In this document: positions 50,501 through 61,746 of the stretch, piece by piece
Numbering within the stretch: position 1 is the stretch's first letter
Layout: the number at the start of each line of letters is the position of its first letter
Assembly (NCBI GenBank): GCA_021399445.1
Contig: JAJTUQ010000002.1
Span: 6,262,001-6,326,000 of the forward strand
Source: Xylogone sp. PMI_703
Lineage: Eukaryota > Ascomycota > Leotiomycetes
DNA: 64,000 nt
Direction: 5' to 3'
Translations under genes and position numbers: made by a program
The notes under the pieces: model-generated
Database searches by the model: none
What the model saw: the letters and a program-made list of their open reading frames with translations, nothing else
Told to the model about the DNA's origin: nothing

Positions 50501-52706
50501 AGCATTTCCAAACGACGTTTCTTATTCCGGGATGTTGCTGTGGAAATATTTTTCACTGATGGGCGTAGCTATCTTTTAACAGCGATGTCGCCTCCTGTTA
50601 GAGATGATTTGTACGCCAAGCTAACCTCCAAGGCTCCCCATACAGTTGGAAACGCCGCACTCCCTAATCCAGAAGATAGCTGGCGGCTTGAGTCAATCAA
50701 AGTCTCAGAAGAGGCTTCCACAAGCTTTGGCTCTAAATTTGGCAGTATATTCAATTCTTCAGCGTGGAATCCAGCAATGCGGCGCTGGTCGAAGGGCGAG
50801 ATGTCGAATTTCCACTACTTAATGCTCGTTAATACTATGGCAGGCCGAACCTTCAATGATCTCACCCAGTATCCAGTCTTCCCGTGGGTTCTCGCAGATT
50901 ACACTAGTGAAGAGCTAGATCTCACGAACCCAGCAACCTTCAGAGATCTATCAAAGCCAATGGGTGCACAGAACAATGCGCGGCAAGCAGAATTTGTTGA
51001 ACGATACAAAAGCTTTGCCGAGATGGGAGATGAGAATGCACCACCATTCCACTACGGGACTCACTACTCCTCGGCCATGATTGTGACATCCTACTTGATC
51101 AGGTTACAGCCGTTTGTTAAATCATACTTGCTGCTTCAAGGGGGCAACTTTGATCATCCCGATCGACTGTTTTATTCCATTGAAAAAGCATGGAAATCCG
51201 CATCTCAAGACAACATGACAGATGTGAGGGAGCTAATCCCTGAGTTCTTTTACTTACCTGAATTCCTAACTAACAGCAATGGGTATAATTTTGGACTCAG
51301 ACAAGGTGACGGTGGTACTATTGACACTGTCATGCTTCCTCCATGGGCCAAAGGAGATCCAAAGATCTTCATTGCAAAACATCGAGAGGCCCTAGAAAGT
51401 CCGTATGTCAGTCGACATCTCCACCAATGGATTGACCTCGTGTTTGGATCAAAGCAGAGAGGTGACGCTGCGGTAGAGAGCGTCAATGTATTCCATCATC
51501 TTTCTTACCATGGAGCGAAAGATCTCGACAGCATTGAAGATCATGTTGAAAGGTTGGCGACAATAGGGATCATCCATAACTTCGGCCAAACTCCTCATCA
51601 AGTATTTTCAAAACCGCATCAACCCCGTGAGGAAGTGCATCACAAGATAAAGAGGCTAGACTCTTCACCAGAAACGCTAACAATGCTCCCATTTCCTCTC
51701 TTTGGTAAGTAAAACCCTTCGATCTCTGATATAGTTTAGTACTTACCTTCTATTAGAGAGCAATGAGCGTGTGGCATCCCTAATATATGCACCAAAGATG
51801 GATCGCTTACTCTGTGCATCCGCCTTCAGGCTGAATCTGCCTCCTCACTACGATAAATATATGGAGTGGGGTTTTGCCGACGGTAGTGTTCGATTCTACT
51901 TTTCCGACAGCAAGAAACTTGCTGGATTATTTGAGAATCTTCATCTGGGGCAACTTTCTTGTGCACTCTTTGCCTCTTCTCAAATCCTCATTACCGCAGG
52001 TGATGATTGTGTTGTCTCGGCCCACACCGTGATCACCTCTCCTTCAAAGGCGGTTGAACTTCAGCCTCGTGCATCTCTTTTCGGGCACAAGTCACCTGTA
52101 ACAGTGCTAGCTGTATCTAAAGCTTTCAGTACAGTTCTGAGCGTAAGCTCCGATGGTTTAGCTCTATTGTGGGATCTCAATCGCTTGGAATTCTTGAGGA
52201 AGCTGTGTCACGGCAGACCAGTCGAATGTGCACGCATAAATAATGTCTCTGGAGATATTATGCTATGCCGAGGCCAGAAAGTAGCCCTCTTCACTCTTAA
52301 TGGAGAAGCCATTCTGGATCAAAATGTCTGCATAGACCATGATGATTACATTCTGTCGTGTGCGTTCTATGAAGGAGTAGGTAACGAATGGCTAGACAGC
52401 ACGTTGATTTTCACAGGGCACCGCCGAGGCGTGGTGAATGTTTGGAAGAAGAGTGTAGGAAAAGGGGAAGAGGGTTGGAAACTAGAGTTGGTCAAAAGAC
52501 TCAATCATGTTGATCAGAAAAAAAGAGGCGTAGAGAATGGAGATGTGAATGTCGAAGCGGGTATCTCATGCATCACACCAACAGCTCAAACGCTCTATAC
52601 TGGTGATGAGGATGGTCGAGTGGTAAGTTCATTAACATTTGCCTCTGATATCTATCATACTAACAGCGTCATGTAGTATCAATGGGACATGGTCCATAGA
52701 GCTTAG
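44552..52706 (+). CDS. BPH1: BEACH-domain protein (beige/neurobeachin/Bph1 family)
   Basis: Six exons (44552-47198, 47249-47652, 47705-48185, 48243-51704, 51757-52622, 52677-52706) are all in phase and give about 2629 residues, normal for the family. Order: helical armadillo-like N-terminal region; a concanavalin-A-like lectin domain at about 365-570 (AGYTFAAWIYIDQFDPN, KERKWYHMAVVH, ASLYVNGEF); further alpha-solenoid; PH-BEACH domain at about 1830-1975 (ISISKRRFLFRDVAVEIFF); BEACH domain at about 2010-2305 (RRWSKGEMSNFHYLMLVNTMAGR, QYPVFPWVLADY, FHYGTHYSSAMIVTSYLIR, IPEFFYLPEFL); and C-terminal WD40 repeats to the end (SSDGLALLWDLNRL, YQWDMVHRA). Family members act as large scaffolds in vesicle fusion, lysosome/vacuole sizing and membrane trafficking. 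Introns are short (50-57 bases). The upstream in-frame GTG is not a plausible start. The last exon has just ten codons and completes the final WD repeat. Confidence 0.96.
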
Positions 52707-53299
52707 GATAGGAAATTTCTCATTAAACTGGAGTTGATAGTGGTGTAAGAGTGAGCAAAACGGCTCCGGATATGTATAGATTTGTATTGGCATGAATAGT
52801 GCGTTTGTGTATCTTTATGATGTCGGGATATCAGCATGCACCCGTGGGTAGTGTTGTCATGAATTGATTGTCCTATTTTGACATGCAAACGTGCGTTATA
52901 AGACTCCCGTTGCCCACTGTTGCAATTCTCGTGGGCATGCATAAATTATGTGTTTTGAGCCGAACCTTGAAGATTGAGCCAAGATACCTTGGTCGTCGGA
53001 AATCGAATTTCTTCCCCAAAATTTACAAGATGTACGTGGAAGAATTCCTTAACTTCATTCAAATTGTGGCAGAAAATTTGCTTAATCAGCATCCCTGGGA
53101 TCTGAGCATAGTAATACACAGGGCACTCCACCTGTTTCAATTTTATCTGGTATTGATGGCATTATAATAACTGAAATATAGGCAATGTATCGAGTTGTTG
53201 CCGAGGACACTTTTTAAAGAACCCGTTTCCGTTGTAAAGATGCCGCTTATGTACAACACTCCTCTATACCCAAATTGCTAATCCGAACATGCTGGTTCC
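52707..53299. other. Convergent intergenic region
   Basis: Between the 3' ends of the BEACH gene (plus) and the complex I subunit gene (minus). A 99-codon plus-strand frame at 52868-53167 lacks any domain or composition signal and is not called. Confidence 0.5.
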
Positions 53300-53607
53300 C
53301 TACTCGTCGTCATAACCCTTGAGGTCTTTATTTCTCGGTGTGGTTGGGACTACGATTGAAGATCAATTAGCTTCTATACCTATCACGGTTTAATCCATCT
53401 TCCGAATGTTGCCTTACTTGGATATGTCAAAGGAATTTGTGGTCTTCTTGGATCTCCTAGTCTCTCTCGAAGTGGTGGTACTGTTACTACTAAAAGAGGC
53501 CCAACACACCCAATCACAATGGAATAGAAAATAGCAGGCTTCTCAATGGCAGCCCACCGCATGTATCGGAAAGGCTGCGAGAAGAATCGCGGGATGATGA
53601 CTGCCAT
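53300..53607 (-). CDS. nuo9.5: NADH:ubiquinone oxidoreductase 9.5 kDa subunit (complex I accessory)
   Basis: Two exons (53607-53418, 53349-53300) give 79 residues: MAVIIPRFFSQPFRYMRWAA, a hydrophobic segment (AIFYSIVIGCVGPLLVVTVPPL), then RERLGDPRRPQIPLTYPIPT and a short acidic end (GYDDE). This pattern (PRFFxQPxRYxRWA, one membrane helix, IPLTYP, GYDD) identifies the small single-helix subunit NI9M/NUO-9.5 of mitochondrial complex I. Without splicing the frame reads through the intron to an unrelated tail; the intron (GTAAGG to CGTAG, branch GCTAATTGA) restores the expected C terminus. It is divergently arranged with WBP1, with 289 bp between the two start codons, and has a CCAAT box in its own orientation about 110 bp upstream. 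Confidence 0.93.
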
Positions 53608-53716
53608 TTTGCTACGGAATAGTTAGGAAAACTTCTCAGTTCTAGGCTTGATTACATACCGGCTCTATATCAGACCGTAAGTCAGATATCTAGGTGTTGA
53701 CCAGGAATGTCCGACA

Positions 53717-53721
53717 ATTGG
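53717..53721 (-). promoter_or_regulatory. CCAAT box in divergent promoter
   Basis: ATTGG on the plus strand reads CCAAT toward the complex I subunit gene, about 110 bp from its ATG and about 175 bp from the WBP1 ATG. CCAAT is the core of Hap-complex sites at respiratory genes. A single pentamer, so weak support. Confidence 0.35.
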
Positions 53722-53896
53722 AACTCTTCCCACTCTGCTAATTCATGAGATGAGGTTGAAGCTTCAAGCTCAAAATCACGTGTGGTGCATCCGGAATAAT
53801 AATATCCCGGCAAACGGTCTTGGCAATTGTATACGTTTCCTAAAGCTCTAGATAGTGTGCAACTACGCACAGCATCGACCAGCCACGACAGCAACA

Positions 53897-55497
53897 ATGA
53901 GGTGGATTTTTTCCTTTTTGCTGCTGGGCCTCCTAAGTCTAGCTCAGGCGGCAAGCTCGAGTGGCAATAGATTATTGGTTATTTTCGAAGAATTGGCAGA
54001 TAAGGCCAAGTATTCGAAGTATTTCGGGGACCTTGAGGGTATGCCAGTTCGCTATATGCATTTCCACTTAGCAAAGTCCAATTAACTGATTTTGACGTTA
54101 TAATATGTAGCTAGAGATTTTAAACTATTCTTCGAATCACCTAAAAGCGAAAATCTTGCCCTTTTCAATCTGGGGGAGAGAGTCTTCGATCACCTATTAA
54201 TTCTCCCCCCAAAATCGAGAGGTAATTCACAATTATACTATTACAAGTACGACTGGATACTTATACTAAGCAGGATTGGGCCCTAACCTAACACCTAAAA
54301 TCCTCTTGGAGTTTATCAATGCCGGTGGCAACATTCTATTGACCCTCTCTTCCTCGCAACCCACCCCAACAGGACTGGTATCCCTCCTTCTTGAGCTTGA
54401 TATCCACCTCCCTACTGATCGCAACGCTTTGGTTGTTGATCATTTCAACTACGATACAGTTAGCGCCCCGGAAGCTCATGATGTTATTCTTGTACCACGT
54501 CCAGACGCCCTGCGACCAGATGTCAAGAACTTCTTCAGCGGAGATGGATTGATTGCCCTCCCGAGAAGTGTAGGACAAACAATGGGAAACGAGAGCCCTC
54601 TGTTAGCTCCAATTCTTCGAGCCCCTCGCACAGCTTACTCGTACAATCCTAAAGACGAAGCAGAATCATCCGAAGACCCCTTCGAAGTGGGGCAGCAACT
54701 GTCACTCATCACAACTATGCAAGCCCGCAACTCGGCTCGCTTCACTGTTATTGGCTCCGCAGAAATGCTTGAGGATCAATGGTTTGATGCGAAGGTCAAG
54801 AAGAGCGCAGGCCTAGATGGCGAGGGGAAAGATATCAAAGAGACGACTACTGCCAACCGAGCTTTTGCCAAGGATGTAACAGGGTGGACATTTAACGAGA
54901 TTGGAGTCTTAAAAGTTGTCAAAATCGAGCATATCCTCAACGAAGTTGGTGTTGCAAATGAGACAAACCCAAAGATCTATAGAGTAAAGAATGATGCGGT
55001 ATGTGGAGCTATCATTTCGTCATTTTCATTAATAATGTTCTATGGAGAGCTAATGAGTACTATAGACATACTCTATTGAGCTGTCGGAGTACAGCTGGAC
55101 GCACTGGGTACCGTTTGAGGTGCCTTCTGGTGATGATCTCCAGCTCGAATTCAGCATGCTTAGCCCCTTCCACAGACTTCCCCTCTCACCCATCGCCACC
55201 AAGCCCAATTCAACTGTCTTCTCCACATCATTCAAACTCCCTGACCAGCATGGTATCTTCAATTTCATGGTCAATTACAAGCGACCTTTCCTTTCAAACG
55301 TTGAAGAGAAGAACACAGTAACCGTAAGACATTTTGCTCACGACGAGTGGCCCAGGAGTTGGGTTATTAGTGGAGCATGGCCCTGGATTGCCGGGATCGG
55401 AGCTACAGTTACCGGTTGGATAGGGTTTGTTGCGCTATGGCTCTACAGCAAGCCCGTTGCCCTGAAATTAGATGCAAGCGGGAAGAAAATCCAGTGA
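53897..55497 (+). CDS. WBP1: Oligosaccharyltransferase subunit WBP1 (OST48/DDOST)
   Basis: Four exons (53897-54038, 54111-54221, 54274-54998, 55066-55497) give 469 residues. A clear signal peptide (MRWIFSFLLLGLLSLAQA) is followed by the lumenal OST48 domain, with NRLLVIFEELADKAKYSKYF, FDHLLILPPKSRGLGPNLTP, LEFINAGGNILLTLSS, LVVDHFNYD and, in the last exon, SEYSWTHWVPFEVP and DQHGIFNFMVNYKRP. One membrane helix near the C terminus (ISGAWPWIAGIGATVTGWIG) leaves a short cytosolic tail ending KKIQ, a dilysine KKxx ER-retrieval signal known for this family. It is part of the complex that transfers the preassembled glycan to Asn in nascent proteins in the ER. All introns are short with good branch sites. 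The 5' side shares a 289-bp divergent promoter with the complex I subunit gene. Confidence 0.97.
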
Positions 55498-56029
55498 AGG
55501 ACCATGGCCCTTGGTTGAACTACAGCTAAGTAAGCTGGGCTGAGGCAGCGGCGCGGGATGAGACTGGAGCAGGTAACCAGGCAACTTGCATAGATTTGCA
55601 GAGCAAAAAACAATGGGTTATAGGAGTTTTTGAGTTTGTTATCTGTATGATAAACGCAAAGCGAGCGAGTAAAATCATGTAAGGCATAGATAAAATGCTA
55701 CAGGATGAAAAGTACTTGAAGCTATGATTGTCAGTGTGAAAATGAGCTACTTGATGAGATGTGGTAGCCAATGATGGCATGATAACAAGGAATTAGGGGT
55801 AAAACAGTAACTAAATACCCTAAAACAGTAAGGTAATCATGATAGTCAGAGAAGTACCTTTCATTTTCTAGAGAGCGGTATATTCTAATTCGCAGAAGGC
55901 CACAAAACCAGGGGCTATCCAAATGGCCCTGAAAGGCCGAAGCAAGCAAAATAACGCCATCGCTAATGAAATCTATATTTTTCACGATATTAAGAGATAG
56001 GCAAGCGATTCGCTCGAATTCTAGAAGAA
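55498..56029. other. Convergent intergenic region
   Basis: Between the 3' ends of WBP1 (plus) and the RTA1-type gene (minus). No gene, repeat or RNA seen. Confidence 0.5.
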
Positions 56030-57151
56030 TTAGGAAGCTTGGTCACTAGTATTCCCACTAAGACCCTTTTCACTCCTTACGCCTTCGGGTTCAGTCTCGT
56101 CTCCTCTCTGAATCTCCGCCTCTTTCTTCTGCTTCTTAGCTTTCTTACTGCTTCCAATGCCACCTAATCCAGCCATGCCTTCTTTGAAGGTAAATGCAGG
56201 GTTGAAGACGTTTAGAGATCCACACGCAACAATCACCATGACGCCCTCAAATCCAACGAATAGCCACTGTTTCCTGATCAGGTTGCCGGTCCATCCTTCA
56301 CCCAATTCGGCCACACGATACACACTTCGCCAGAATATACAGATGGTCGCAAGGCTAAGAGCAATGAGGAAGGCTTTGAATCGCCAACCCTCACGGAGTT
56401 TAGCGAAATGCGGGTTCTGATCGAAGGCAGCGTCGCCGAGAGTCTTATAACGTGTGTAGGTTCGGTGCGCAAAATCCAGACACAGGAGGATGAAGATCAA
56501 CAAGGTGAACACCTGGACGCTGAGACCGACAATCATGATATCATTGCCCACAACGGGGTCTTTGTTCTGGTGAGAAGCAGCTGAGGCAATACCACCACCT
56601 GCGGCTTGGAGGAGAAGAGATGCAAGGTCACAAGGGATAAACTAAGAAAGAATCACGTTAATACGCAATATTGCGAGGTTCTATATTGGTCCTGGAAATA
56701 TGGCAAGAGCTTTAATCCTTAAATTACTTACAATTCTAGTGTAGGATTCCGGTTTGATACGGCTATTTTCCGGTCCAAAAGCATAGACGATTCTTCTCAA
56801 GCAAAGATAAATGCCACCAGCCAAGAAGGCGGGCGCAATGGTCAAGCACACAATCTGCATTAGGAATCCATTCTCGTTCCACTGGTCATGCCAACTCATA
56901 ATACGTCCAACATAGCCCAGGACCTCGAGGATAACGCCCGAGATCATGGCCACATGGAAACCGAAAGCTCTCCTTGTAAGCGCAAAGGTGCCAATAAATC
57001 CAATTAAAGAGAGTGAGAAGAGGACCAAGAAAACGGTATTGGCAGCAAGAGAGACTCGGTAATAGTAATAGGAACTATCGATGGTTCTGGTGCCATTGAC
57101 ATCGCCATCACGGGCTACCAGGGCCCGCGCTAAGAACAGAGGTGCGTCCAT
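56030..57151 (-). CDS. RTA1-family seven-helix membrane protein
   Basis: Two exons (57151-56732, 56641-56030) give 343 residues. Seven hydrophobic helices can be read, with the family markers EVLGYVGRIMS in helix 3, QIVCLTIAPAFLAGGIYLCL, FIPCDLASLLLQAAGGGIAS at the second exon start, and IFWRSVYRVAELGEGWTG before the last helix. The RTA1-like group (RTA1, RSB1, RTM1) is linked to lipid translocation and resistance to toxic sterol ligands or sphingoid bases at the fungal plasma membrane. The precise substrate of this member is unknown. The C-terminal 50 residues are soluble and charged (SSKKAKKQKKEAEIQ). The intron (GTAAGT to TTAG) joins TRI to FIPCD in phase. Confidence 0.94.
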
Positions 57152-58244
57152 GGTCCAGACTTAGAAGGGTATTCGAAGTGAAAGTTGATAGTAACGTTTA
57201 TGAAAAAGTCCAAATGCCTAATATTCCAAGTGTATCATACGTGAGAGAAGGCTAACGGGAGAGATAGCTGATGTTTGTAGCTATCTCCGAGAAAGCAAAT
57301 TCTCCTCAGCGCTGACAAGTCGCCGTCACCAGAAACAGACTCTCGCGAAGAGAAAGAAGGGGAGAAGGAAAAGATCGAATAGCGACGCAAAGTGAAGGAA
57401 AGAGAAGAGTGGAAAGGAAGAGTTGTGCCGTAGCTTACCAAATACTCCAGCACGATGGAGCAATAATCTGGCCGCGAGCAGCCATACAACTCAAGTTAAG
57501 TCTGGGCGTGAAGAAGAATTGATAATGGATCCCGCAGTTCACCCGATGCGGCCTCTGAACCGCTGTTCTGGAGCATAGCCGAAGGCAACTAACACCACCA
57601 CTGCAGGGCACTTTTCGGGCGCTTATCCCGTCCAAGCAACACCAGAAGGTTGTGGGTAATTGAATTCCGAAGCAGCGAGGTTCGTGAGGTCACTTGCCAG
57701 CTTGCCACTGCTCGGACCCAAGCGAAGGTATCATGAAGGTACCAAACCGTACCTTGAATTGCCAGTACCCGATAGATCAACACGAAATGATACGGACGCA
57801 CTGAACACTGGTACATCAGAGTACATCACAGTTACAGCATCCACAGATCCAACGTGCAGCAACCAAGCCCTACGCGATGCCCCTGTTGCTCCAGAGCCCC
57901 ACGGCCGAGAAGGCCAAGTCGCCCACTATGGCGAATCAAGCAGACCTTAATACGAGCTGAGTGCCCTAACTCGCCCAAAGCAAAAAGGTCTCGCGGAAAC
58001 ACATCGAGCCGAAGCTGTAGAGCCGGAGAAAGCTGCTTGAAACAGTCAAGGCCCAGCGCGGAAGCATTCAAGGTACATGACTACATAACTCTTACCTCTT
58101 CAGTCATCCTCGTACCTCCGTGCAAAAACAGCCTATCACGATTCCTAAGCCAGGACTCCACGACGTTCCCTCCTACCATTTGCCTATTATTACTCTAGAC
58201 CATCTCGTCTATCTTCGTATATCGTATCTCGCACTCTTATCGTA

Positions 58245-58324
58245 TAAAGATACGCGGCCGAGTGCTTCCAGATCCGAGTCAACACGACAAAAAACTTATG
58301 CGCTCATAGACAAGCGTATCTTTA
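58245..58324. repeat. Inverted repeat with 11-bp arms
   Basis: TAAAGATACGC at 58245-58255 pairs perfectly with GCGTATCTTTA at 58314-58324, across 58 bases. Neighbouring CGTAT units (near 58215-58245) add to the ATACG/CGTAT density. Could be a remnant of a small inverted-repeat element or a structured transcript. Confidence 0.55.
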
Positions 58325-58622
58325 CTATCTAAACCCCGATGCCGGGGTCTGTCCCTTCGCTTCCGACGACCTTCCACTCCCTTATCATAGGTGATATAAC
58401 AAGTGCTTATCTAAAAAGGAAAAGATCTAAAAAAAGTTGGCAACATCACGTTTCGGTCGTGAGACCTCCGGATGCCATTGGTACATTTAGAAGAAAAAAA
58501 AATGCTTATTTAAATTTAAATATACCTAATGAACTCACATGACATTTCTTGAGGAAGTCATTATTTGAATAACGGGGGTTGACATTCGATTTGACTAGAC
58601 TCGATTAGTACACTGTAATTAG

Positions 58623-58638
58623 TCTAATCTAATCTAAT
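58623..58638. repeat. TCTAA microsatellite
   Basis: Three consecutive TCTAA units followed by TCAATTCAATT. Simple repeat with no evident role. Confidence 0.7.
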
Positions 58639-58865
58639 CAATTCAATTCCAACACTGTGGTTTTCCATAATAAAGAAAGAACTCCTGCAAATATTTTCCC
58701 CAGAGTGCACAGTAACCGGAAATGTTTCCTAGCAATGTGGATTTCTTCGACTTTCTTGCATTCAATTTCATATATTTATGTTCAGATGTCTCGCGACCCT
58801 TATATATAACAGTCTGTTAAGAACGCCAAATTTATACATTTGCTTGCTTCATCATCAATGGAGCT

Positions 58866-60602
58866 TTAGTTTGTAACAATCCTTGAACGTCGTTGCCTGG
58901 AGTTAGCTGGAGATGCCGGGTCTATCCCATTAGTATCAGGTGTACTTCCGTGGTCACTGAGATAACCATCAAGCCCTGCTGGTCTAGCTCCTCCCGCACT
59001 AAGACTCTGGTGACGAGCACTCCTATATCGATCGTATTCTTCCTTCGTATGTTTAGCATCCGAGAACGAGTCCAGAGCATCGAAAATATGCGGGAAAACT
59101 AATTTGTCAAGCTCCTGCCCCCATAGAAAGTCTAGGTGCTCATAATGCGGGATCTCGGTGGCGACAGTATGAGATGGAAGCTCTTTCAACATGACATTAA
59201 TATCCACAAGCGAGTCGCTGCCGCCATAAACAAGAACAATTGGAGTTTTGATATTGCGCGTAGGAAATCGAGCGACCTTCGTATACTTGCTGGCACTGCT
59301 CAAGGAAAGTGGAGGAGGCACATCATCGTCGTACATCTGGAAACTTTTCGTCCTGATAATTTGAAACCAATGGACTACGCTCTTTGTACTAGTGAATGAG
59401 TACAAATGCGAATATGCCGCTAACTTCTGTGGGAGTGTGATATTTTGTGTCTTCCAGTTGAAGAGAAAGCCCAATGACATATCTATAAGACGTACGAAGA
59501 TAGGTGGGTAGATGATGGATTGCCACATGGTAGCAGAGCTGAGAATGGATCGTCTACCAAAAAGTAAGAATAATACTTGGGGCGATGCCTTCATCAGAGC
59601 ATCTACAATTCCATTTGAGAGGCCGGCAGGGGACATCGCAGGCGCCAGTGCAATGAACACGTTGACTTTCTCGTTCAGTTTCGGGTGTATTGATAATGCC
59701 GCAAATGCCTGGGCCGTTCCTTGAGAGAACCCGATATATGATAGAGACGGCTGAGAAGTAGTCTCTAAAATATAGTTTATACTGTCTGGGACATCATAAA
59801 AGGCAAATTCATCCATGGAGAAGTCCCAGAATGGTATGTCGGCCGGTGAATGATGAATGGACTTTTTAGAATATTTGTTCCCGCGGTTATTTCCAAGCTG
59901 AATGCGTTAGTGATCATTGATGTATTGATAAATCAAGACTCACCCAAACATCGTACCCCTTTTCAACCAGCACAAAAGGTAAAGCTCTTTGCTCCTCTGT
60001 TAAACATACCCAGACTTCACTATTCATCAACAAGCCATGATGAAGATATACGACTCTTTTTCGCATACTGTTTGGTCCATTGTTAACTTTTTGATCTTCT
60101 TCTCCTTTTCTCCAAGCAAGTCGGTGAAGCCCCAGCAGATATCCGTCATTTGTTTGCACGATATGCTCCTCTGCATAATATCCATAATATGCGCACAAAT
60201 CCACAAAATCAGAAGCATCTCTGATCCTAATGGTTACTGCTATTGACTGTTAACAAGGATGGTGAGTTTTGCAGTATGGAACCCACATCTTTTTCTTCTC
60301 TCCGCTTGCTTTGTTTGAGAAGTCGTCAACCTGTTGAAGAGACGCCTTGATGCTCGATAGCAGAGCGATATTACAGATGGAGCTTAATGAAATGTTAGAA
60401 ATGAAACTCATTCGCAAAATGCGGTGAAACATACGTAATGCTAGAGTAAGAATGCGTATTATCGATTCCAATCCGACAAGAAGAAAAGAACCAAACAGTG
60501 CAACGTATTCCGCTCTACATACCGTCTAATTAGTACATATGTTGTACATGGATTCGGTGTGTATTACACATTCAAACGCCCCAGAAAAGGAATTCGAGGC
60601 AT
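58866..60602 (-). CDS. TGL1: Steryl ester/acylglycerol lipase, Tgl1/Yeh-like alpha/beta hydrolase
   Basis: Five exons (60602-60568, 60514-60435, 60382-60287, 60236-59944, 59897-58866) give about 511 residues. The N terminus MPRIPFLGRLNVAEYVALFG continues into a membrane hairpin (GSFLLVGLESIIRILTLAL). The hydrolase domain has EEHIVQTNDGYLLGLHRL, the oxyanion-loop HHGLL, LGNNRGNKYS and GFSQG with nucleophile Ser226. The predicted acid is Asp396 (YGGSDSLVD) and the base His422 (HYEHLDFLWG). Yeast Tgl1, Yeh1 and Yeh2 hydrolyse steryl esters on lipid droplets or the plasma membrane, supporting sterol homeostasis. The C-terminal 70 residues are Ser/Arg-rich and probably disordered. The first four short exons are inferred from splice sites and family resemblance; the exon 3/4 junction (GTGGGT donor, residue about 71) is the least certain. 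Confidence 0.92.
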
Positions 60603-61311
60603 GGTGTCCGAACTTTGTACCCGGAACTGACACAAGTACGTTGTTTATATGTAACGTAAGTTATTCGATAATTCTGAAAATCTGGAAGTCTTTGTGGGGA
60701 TATGATCTGAAACAGTGATGTTTTGATCTAGAATCAGTATTAACAATTTGGTTATTCTGGATCATCCTCATCGGTTTTCCCAGTTTCGACTGACCGTTTC
60801 AGCAGTGATGTAAACAGCGATCACATGCAATGCGCCTCGTCAGTCTAAGCATTAATGACAGTCAGGCCCAGCATAAGCCCTTATATCATGGCATGGCTCA
60901 TTGGTGACATAAGATCAAGGAGCTGCCTCCCAAACCAACAATTGGAGAAAACAGTTGATAATGTTCATGTGAAGTCCTAAGGGACCCCAGAGTTACATGA
61001 CAGCTCTAGCCAGGGGTCCAGGCACTGAAACATGCGCGAACTGTCGGAATAAATATTTTCCGTAAATACCCCGGCAGGTACTTTTCGGTATCAGTCGGAA
61101 GATCAGATATCATTCAGGACCCAGACAGCCCTCCACAGCACTTACCAGGTATATTGAGGTGCGCTTTGTTACACAAGCCTTATGTTTGATATCTATCTTT
61201 TATAACTCTTTTTCTTTTCTTCAGAATACCAGACCTTTACCACGCAGTTCTTAACAATATCGAGAACGCCCCTCCAAGAGCTCCAGTGTCCAATTGAGAA
61301 CTGCCTTTGCA
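60603..61311. other. Divergent intergenic region: lipase and PET191 promoters
   Basis: About 700 bp with no ORF of note. It separates two divergently transcribed genes. No clear TATA, CCAAT or repeat element stands out. Confidence 0.5.
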
Positions 61312-61746
61312 ATGCCTAGTTCATGCAAAGATATACGTAAGAAAGAATCAAAAGAGATTCTCTGAAGTTCTATTCCTGATAAGGAGACAGGCGACGCGCT
61401 AGCACAATGCCTTCAAGAATCAGAATGTGTAATGATTTACAGGAATAAACCTTCTGACTGTCTTCGTCCTCCACTTCTCGAGACAATGCCTACAAAATGC
61501 CAACAACTGAAAAAAGGATATGGAGAGTGCAAGCGCGGAATGGTTGATATGAGAAAGAGATTCAGAGGAAATCATCCGATTGGAATAGCTAAAGATGGCG
61601 AAAGCGGCTCGGACAGCAAAGGGTACCAACTATACGCCGGAAAACCTGCCTTTTCGACAGTGAAAGAGACCGGTGGTGATGAGCCCGTAGAGAAGGATTG
61701 GAGAGAGTTAGAAAATGACAAGTACAGGAAGGAAAAAGGCTTGTAA
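61312..61746 (+). CDS. PET191: Cytochrome c oxidase assembly protein PET191 (COA5)
   Basis: Two exons (61312-61336, 61391-61746) give 126 residues. The first exon has only 25 bases (MPSSCKDI plus one base); the intron GTAAGA to GACAG joins it to RDALAQCLQESEC. The spacing of cysteines identifies the family: Cys5 and Cys15 (CX9C), Cys21 and Cys32 (CX10C), Cys45 and Cys55 (CX9C), with the signature NKPSDCLRPPLLETMPTKCQQ and KGYGECKRGMVDMRKRFRGN. PET191 is a twin-CX9C-type mitochondrial intermembrane-space protein needed to assemble complex IV. The tail after residue 75 is polar and charged, with the family's usual Tyr/Lys-rich extension. A gene finder that ignores micro-exons would start at an internal codon and lose the first cysteines. 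Confidence 0.95.

Larger units (their letters stand above)
57152..58865. other. 1.7 kb intergenic region with small repeats
   Basis: Upstream of the RTA1-type gene and downstream of the lipase gene. Frames at 57660-58198 are short, overlap on both strands and have no domain. From about 58080 the DNA is AT-rich with a long-spaced inverted repeat and a TCTAA microsatellite, both listed separately; this may be a decayed element. Confidence 0.5.

Noticed and set aside
52868..53167. 99-codon plus-strand ORF between convergent genes
   Set aside because: Mixed composition with no motif; likely 3' untranslated sequence.
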